Assembly (NCBI GenBank): GCA_028711675.1 | Contig: JAQTRT010000086.1 | Coordinates: forward strand, 1 to 10,893 | Direction of reading: 5' to 3' | Length of the DNA: 10,893 bases | Source of the DNA: a bacterium | GTDB lineage: Bacteria; Spirochaetota; JAHITG01 | In this document: in pieces, positions 7,794 to 10,893 of the stretch | How positions within the stretch are numbered: the stretch's first letter is position 1 | Layout of the letters: every line of letters starts with the position of its first letter | Translations under genes and position numbers: made by a program | Notes under the pieces: generated by a model | What the model was told of the DNA's origin: nothing | Databases searched by the model: none | What the model saw: only the letters and a program-made list of their open reading frames with translations

Positions 7794-8702
7794 TTACTTT
7801 GTCACAAGCTCAAAGATGAGCTGATCTGTCCGGAAACTGCCGGTCACGTCATCGGTCATGGCAAAATAGGTTTTTACATTGCCTGACGTGATTGTTCCGG
7901 AGCCTACATCACTGTCCATTAAAATAGCCGTGTTAGCACCGGCTACCTTCAACTTATCAGCTGTCACAGACATCCAGGAAGGATATTCGAACACCTTTCC
8001 CAGAGCATCGCCTGTGCTGCCGTTCACGGAATCAGACGTATCACCGTCGCCGTTGGCATCATACGCAGGATGGACCGGACCGCTCACCCCGTCCTCGCGC
8101 CAGCCTGAATTGGTGGTAATGGCATCCAGGGAGTCGCCGTCATTGTTCATGTCCTGATTGACCCAGTACAGGGTCGTCTCAGAAGCCGGTTTGGGTAATC
8201 CGTAAAATCCGGAGGCCGTACCTTTCCATTTGCTGCAGGGCGCTTTGGCAAAAGCTCCGTCAGGAAATTTAGCATCGCTCCAGACTTTCAGAGGCGTACT
8301 GTTACTCGAAGTGGCGCCGCTGCCGTTCCCCACAAGGCCGGTACCGTCATTGATGGAACCGTACAGCAGATTGCCTGTACCGCGGTAACGCGGATTGGCA
8401 AGGCTGTTGGTATTATCCGTATACACCTTGATCTCCCAGTTCGCGTAGTTCAGGCTGTAGGTGATAAAAGCGAATGTGGGACGGCCGGCGTTGGTAGCCA
8501 CAGCAGGAATGTTATTCGCCTGGATATTTCCGAAAGCAATCGTCCGGGCCACGCTGCTATTGCTCAGCACCACGGAAAAAGTGAGAGCGCCTGACACATT
8601 GGCCGTAGCGATAAAATTCGTCTTCTTGGACGCTGCCCGCAGTTCCAGGCCTGATAAAAATATCGCGGCCAGGAATACACACATGATTTTTGCATTCTTC
8701 AT
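7794..8702 (-). CDS. Secreted repeat-domain protein, candidate major fibre subunit
   Basis: 302 aa, first gene of the operon, with a strong AGGAGG site (8713-8718) before the ATG. The signal peptide is residues 1-24, with likely cleavage after LRAA. The mature protein (~278 aa) is rich in Asn, Thr, Ser and Gly and in beta-forming stretches. It has two acidic Asp/Asn loops, NNDGDSLD (186-193) and DANGDGDTSD (215-224), that resemble calcium-binding loops, and a single cysteine (C156). The whole domain from ~39 on is repeated at the C-terminus of the adhesin-like protein, but residues 25-38 (SKKTNFIATANVSG) are not. I do not recognise a named family. First position, strong ribosome site, own promoter, trailing hairpin and a partner fused to lectin-like domains point to an abundant structural subunit. 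A calcium-binding surface-layer or matrix protein is the alternative. Confidence 0.75.
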   Translation of the reverse strand: MKNAKIMCVFLAAIFLSGLELRAASKKTNFIATANVSGALTFSVVLSNSSVARTIAFGNIQANNIPAVATNAGRPTFAFITYSLNYANWEIKVYTDNTNSLANPRYRGTGNLLYGSINDGTGLVGNGSGATSSNSTPLKVWSDAKFPDGAFAKAPCSKWKGTASGFYGLPKPASETTLYWVNQDMNNDGDSLDAITTNSGWREDGVSGPVHPAYDANGDGDTSDSVNGSTGDALGKVFEYPSWMSVTADKLKVAGANTAILMDSDVGSGTITSGNVKTYFAMTDDVTGSFRTDQLIFELVTK

Positions 8703-8706
8703 TATT

Positions 8707-8745
8707 TTAAAACCTCCTTTTAAAAATAATGTAACTTTTGTTCAT
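8707..8745 (-). other. Possible 12-codon leader ORF overlapping the subunit ribosome site
   Basis: ATG at 8745 opens MNKSYIIFKRRF and stops at TAA 8707-8709, four bases before the subunit ATG, reading through its AGGAGG. No good ribosome site precedes it. It could couple or tune translation of the subunit, or be chance in an AT-rich leader. Its ATG lies inside one arm of a 9-bp inverted repeat (8740-8748 with 8804-8812). Confidence 0.2.
8713..8718 (-). promoter_or_regulatory. Ribosome binding site of the subunit gene
   Basis: The minus strand reads AAAAGGAGG ten bases before the ATG at 8702, the best ribosome site in the operon. It agrees with the signal peptide in fixing the start and implies high expression. 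Confidence 0.85.
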
Positions 8746-8832
8746 TGTCAGGCTTGGCAATACAAGCCGGTTTGATCCGGTTGAAAAAAAGGATAAGTAG
8801 AGAACAATGAACTGAAAAAGAGAAAAATATTT

Positions 8833-8844
8833 GATCACCTCCTT
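8833..8844 (-). promoter_or_regulatory. Orphan perfect Shine-Dalgarno sequence in the operon leader
   Basis: AAGGAGGTGATC on the minus strand is a 12-nt perfect complement of the conserved 3' end of 16S rRNA. No ATG, GTG or TTG lies at a usable distance downstream, and the subunit start is about 130 nt further on. Such start-less sites are known to protect mRNA 5' regions by binding ribosomes (the STAB-SD of Bacillus cry mRNA), so a stabilising or standby role is plausible here. Confidence 0.55.
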
Positions 8845-8851
8845 TTTTATT

Positions 8852-8869
8852 TGATGACTCGTGTCATCA
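8852..8869. promoter_or_regulatory. Candidate LacI-family operator 2 in the leader
   Basis: TGATGACTCGTGTCATCA is an 18-bp palindrome with one mismatched pair and a central CG, the layout of LacI-family operators. It is about 62 nt downstream of the predicted transcription start and next to a divergent LacI-family gene. It could also fold as a 7-bp RNA hairpin. It matches the other candidate site at 13 of 18 positions. Confidence 0.5.
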
Positions 8870-8914
8870 TAATAGGAATACGATGACCCTGAATGATCTA
8901 TATTTATAAAATAT

Positions 8915-8932
8915 TGATTTTTCGAGTCTTCA
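8915..8932. promoter_or_regulatory. Candidate LacI-family operator 1 at the transcription start
   Basis: TGATTTTTCGAGTCTTCA has outer TGA/TCA arms and a central TCGA but is a weaker palindrome than operator 2. It begins six bases downstream of the -10 box and covers the predicted start, the ideal place for a repressor. Its centre is 63 bp from that of operator 2, six helical turns, so two bound dimers would face the same side of the DNA. Confidence 0.45.
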
Positions 8933-8937
8933 CTAAT

Positions 8938-8965
8938 ATTATAACTGTTTTTTTTGTTTTGTCAA
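8938..8965 (-). promoter_or_regulatory. Consensus sigma70-type promoter of the fibre operon
   Basis: On the minus strand TTGACA (8960-8965) and TATAAT (8938-8943) are both perfect consensus hexamers separated by 16 bp. Transcription should begin near 8931, leaving a leader of about 229 nt before the subunit gene. No other strong minus-strand promoter was noticed inside the operon. Confidence 0.8.
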
Positions 8966-9068
8966 CTAATTTTTAAAAAATTATTTACCAAAATATCAAA
9001 TCATTTTTCCACTATAATATAAAATAAAGCAGGAAACAAGGATTTAAAGCTAATTGTGCAAATATGGA

Positions 9069-9096
9069 TTGACTTAATAATATATTTATATAAATT
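9069..9096 (+). promoter_or_regulatory. Possible promoter of the LacI-family gene
   Basis: TTGACT (9069-9074) and TAAATT (9091-9096) are 16 bp apart. The predicted start, near 9103, is just before the ATG at 9107, and there is no ribosome site, so the mRNA may be nearly leaderless. Another TATAAT at 9013-9018 has no good -35 box. The AT-rich surroundings make chance matches likely. Confidence 0.4.
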
Positions 9097-9106
9097 ATAA
9101 ATAATT

Positions 9107-10105
9107 ATGAAGATTACACGTAAATTCATTGCTAAAAAAGCAAACGTTTCACCGACCACGGTATCGGATGTCCTGAACAGGAACCCTAATGCCAGAATCG
9201 GCCAGAAGACAAAAGAGCTAGTGATCCAGCTGGCTAAAAAATATAATTACTATCCCAATACCGTGGCCCGCTCCCTGGTCATGAAAAAAACATTCAACAT
9301 CGGATTCATCTACACGGTACCCATTACTTTTTTCCTGAACGACCCTTTTAATAATTCCATTTTCGCGGGTATCGAATCCGAGATCGAGAAGAACGGGTAC
9401 AGCTTCCTCTTCTCCCTGCTGAAATCCGACACAGATATCAATTATTCCGTAAGGAAGATGGTGCTGGGGCATATCGTGGACGGCCTCATCTTTTACCGCC
9501 GGATCGAAAAGAATCTGAAGAACATGCTCAGCGAGAACAAGACAAAATTCGTCCTGATCGACAATTATTACCCGGACATGAAGACCAATTCCATACTGCC
9601 GGACAATGAAGCCGGTGCTTATCAGGCCGTGCAATACCTGATCAGGAAAAGAGCTTTAAAGATCTACTGCATCAATGGCAATGAAGACCATCCCAGTTAC
9701 AAAGAAAGACCGGCTGGTTATAAAAAGGCCATGGAAGAGAACGGCCTCGAGCCGATCATCTTCTCCGTTCCCCCGGATATCGAGAACACGCGCGTGTTCA
9801 TCACGGGTCTGATCCGGAAAGGGGATATCCCGGAAGCTTTTTTCACCACCGGCGACCATATGGCCATCGGTACCCTGCGGGCCTTGAAAGAGAACAGGAT
9901 CAAGGTCCCTGAACAGGTAAAACTTATCGGTTTTGATAATATTTATCTCACGGAAATAGAAAGTCCCAGGATCACGACCGTGAACATCCCCAAGATCGAA
10001 ATGGGAACACGGGCCGTGAAGCTCCTTCTGCAGAACATCAACGAAGAAAAAGAACCGGAGATCGTCCGGCTTCCCACGGACCTGGTCATCCGGGAAACGG
10101 CATGA
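9107..10105 (+). CDS. LacI-family transcriptional regulator
   Basis: 332-aa DNA-binding repressor of usual family length. Residues 1-60 form the LacI-type helix-turn-helix (FIAKKANVSPTTVSDVLN) and the hinge helix (YYPNTVARSLVMKK). Residues ~62-332 form the sugar-binding-protein-like effector domain, with FFTTGDHMAIG (245-255), LIGFDN (273-278, where D277 is the conserved effector-site aspartate) and SPRITTV (286-292). The effector is probably a sugar or glycan breakdown product but cannot be read from sequence. It is divergent from the fibre operon across a shared 404-bp control region holding two candidate operators, and convergent with the GH130 gene. No ribosome site precedes the ATG, but the N-terminus aligns exactly with the family start. 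It likely represses the fibre operon and may also act on glycan-use genes. Confidence 0.92.
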   Translation: MKITRKFIAKKANVSPTTVSDVLNRNPNARIGQKTKELVIQLAKKYNYYPNTVARSLVMKKTFNIGFIYTVPITFFLNDPFNNSIFAGIESEIEKNGYSFLFSLLKSDTDINYSVRKMVLGHIVDGLIFYRRIEKNLKNMLSENKTKFVLIDNYYPDMKTNSILPDNEAGAYQAVQYLIRKRALKIYCINGNEDHPSYKERPAGYKKAMEENGLEPIIFSVPPDIENTRVFITGLIRKGDIPEAFFTTGDHMAIGTLRALKENRIKVPEQVKLIGFDNIYLTEIESPRITTVNIPKIEMGTRAVKLLLQNINEEKEPEIVRLPTDLVIRETA

Positions 10106-10118
10106 AACGCGGTTCATG
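10101..10118. repeat. Imperfect palindrome across the regulator's stop codon
   Basis: CATGAAACGCGGTTCATG is symmetric at 16 of 18 positions and overlaps the TGA at 10103-10105. TTCATTGTTTTT follows, so a weak terminator is possible. An operator role is less likely because the centre is GC, not the usual CG. The rest of the 113-bp gap to the GH130 stop shows nothing else I can name. Confidence 0.3.
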
Positions 10119-10218
10119 GTTCATTGTTTTTAATTGTTAGCAGGAAAAAAGCCGGGTTTGTGATTGATCCACATCAGATTATCTAAGCAGGAGTTGAACT
10201 ACATATAACAATATTCTT

Positions 10219-10893
10219 CTATTTTATCTGATACGACATCACATAATCTACAAGTTCATCGAGCCGGGCGGTAGCCACGCAGCAAACCTTGTCCGCTCCT
10301 CCGTAATAAACAAAAAGCTCCTTGCCCTTTACGATGTTCCCCACGGCAAAGACCACGTCGTGCTCAACGCCCTTGACCTCGAACTCCTCGGCCGGTTCCA
10401 GGATAAAGTCATCCGGCCGGGCCACGATCCTGGCAGGATCGTCAAGGTCCAGCATCATCAAACCCTGGCGGTAGACCCTTTTCTTATCCACACCGTGGTA
10501 CATCACAAGCCATCCGTATTTCGTCCGGACAGGAGGCGTGCTCCCTCCCACTTTTTCGCTCTGCCATTCGAACTCAGGCTGCGCCAGCAGGATATCCCCG
10601 CCCCAGTGGAGCATGTCGCGGGAAAAGGCCATCCATATACCCGGTTTCTTTGTCCCGTATGCAGACCCTGTCCATTCCGCAGGCCTGTGAAGCATTACAT
10701 ATCTGTTATTGATCATTTCAGGGAAAATAATGACATCGCGATCGTCCGTGTCATCGCGTGTAATAGGGCCCAGGGATTCGAAGCTCCTGAGGTCCCGGGA
10801 ACGCAGAAGTCCTGTCCGCGTCAGGTTCTCCTTCAGGCTTCGGGGAGCATCGTCCGGATAGACCGGCCTGTTCCCGTTCTTGAAAGCCGTGTA
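10219..10893 (-). CDS. GH130 glycoside phosphorylase, C-terminal part (partial at window end)
   Basis: GH130 enzymes mostly phosphorolyse beta-mannosides (mannosylglucose, manno-oligosaccharides), releasing mannose 1-phosphate in the cytoplasm; some members are hydrolases. The frame is open to the window edge, giving 224 residues, so the ATG at 10716 is internal. Family motifs in order are YTAF at the edge, RDVIIFPE, RYVMLHRP, KPGIWMAFSRDMLHWG, GGSTPPVRT, GWLVMYHGVD (its His is probably a phosphate-site residue), FAVGNIV and LFVYYGGAD, ending in ATARLDELVDYV. The catalytic aspartate of the family normally lies just before the Y-T-A motif, so it is outside the window, and the exact substrate cannot be given. 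The gene is convergent with the LacI-family regulator. Confidence 0.9.
   Translation of the reverse strand, partial: YTAFKNGNRPVYPDDAPRSLKENLTRTGLLRSRDLRSFESLGPITRDDTDDRDVIIFPEMINNRYVMLHRPAEWTGSAYGTKKPGIWMAFSRDMLHWGGDILLAQPEFEWQSEKVGGSTPPVRTKYGWLVMYHGVDKKRVYRQGLMMLDLDDPARIVARPDDFILEPAEEFEVKGVEHDVVFAVGNIVKGKELFVYYGGADKVCCVATARLDELVDYVMSYQIK

Noticed and set aside
8831..8848. Plus strand reads like the 3' end of 16S rRNA
   Set aside because: Only about 13 bases match and no rRNA sequence surrounds them. It is better read as a Shine-Dalgarno sequence on the other strand.

Overview
The window looks like chromosomal DNA from a Gram-negative (diderm) bacterium. It encodes an outer-membrane beta-barrel protein ending in phenylalanine, a PapD-like periplasmic protein and several proteins with Sec signal peptides. 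The PorV/UPF0164-like barrel and the FlgD-like C-terminal domain are a combination often seen in FCB-group, Elusimicrobia- or Omnitrophota-type genomes. That placement is an impression from protein style; no phylogenetic marker is present.

Left edge (1-1579, + strand): the 3' end of trpF, then a complete trpB with a strong ribosome binding site. No trpA follows. Between trpB and the convergent operon lie two compact perfect hairpins (1667-1688 and 1714-1735) that look like REP-type elements.

Centre (1766-8943, - strand): five genes in one direction with short gaps, downstream of a perfect consensus sigma70-type promoter (TTGACA-16-TATAAT). In transcription order they are: a 302-aa secreted repeat-domain protein (candidate major fibre subunit); a strong intergenic hairpin; a 277-aa PapD-like Ig-fold protein (candidate periplasmic chaperone); a 584-aa secreted multidomain protein ending in a FlgD-like domain; a 334-aa PorV/FadL-like barrel; and a ~745-aa protein with two N-terminal carbohydrate-binding-like domains fused to a C-terminal copy of the 302-aa protein's domain. 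The last gene carries a one-base deletion near its 3' end. Subunit, chaperone, membrane barrel and a two-part tip-adhesin-like protein resemble the logic of chaperone-assembled pili, but I recognise no usher and no known pilin family. I therefore propose it as a possibly undescribed surface-fibre or adhesion system.

Control region (8703-9106): the operon has a ~230-nt leader. At the predicted transcription start and again 63 bp downstream are two related 18-bp sites of the form TGA-N6-CG-N4-TCA or close to it, a layout typical of LacI-family operators. A LacI-family repressor gene (9107-10105, +) is divergently transcribed. The leader also holds an orphan 12-nt perfect Shine-Dalgarno sequence with no start codon after it.

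Right edge (10219-10893, - strand): the C-terminal part of a GH130 glycoside phosphorylase, likely acting on beta-mannosides. The regulator, the GH130 enzyme and the CBM-like adhesin together suggest a link between glycan sensing, glycan binding and glycan breakdown.
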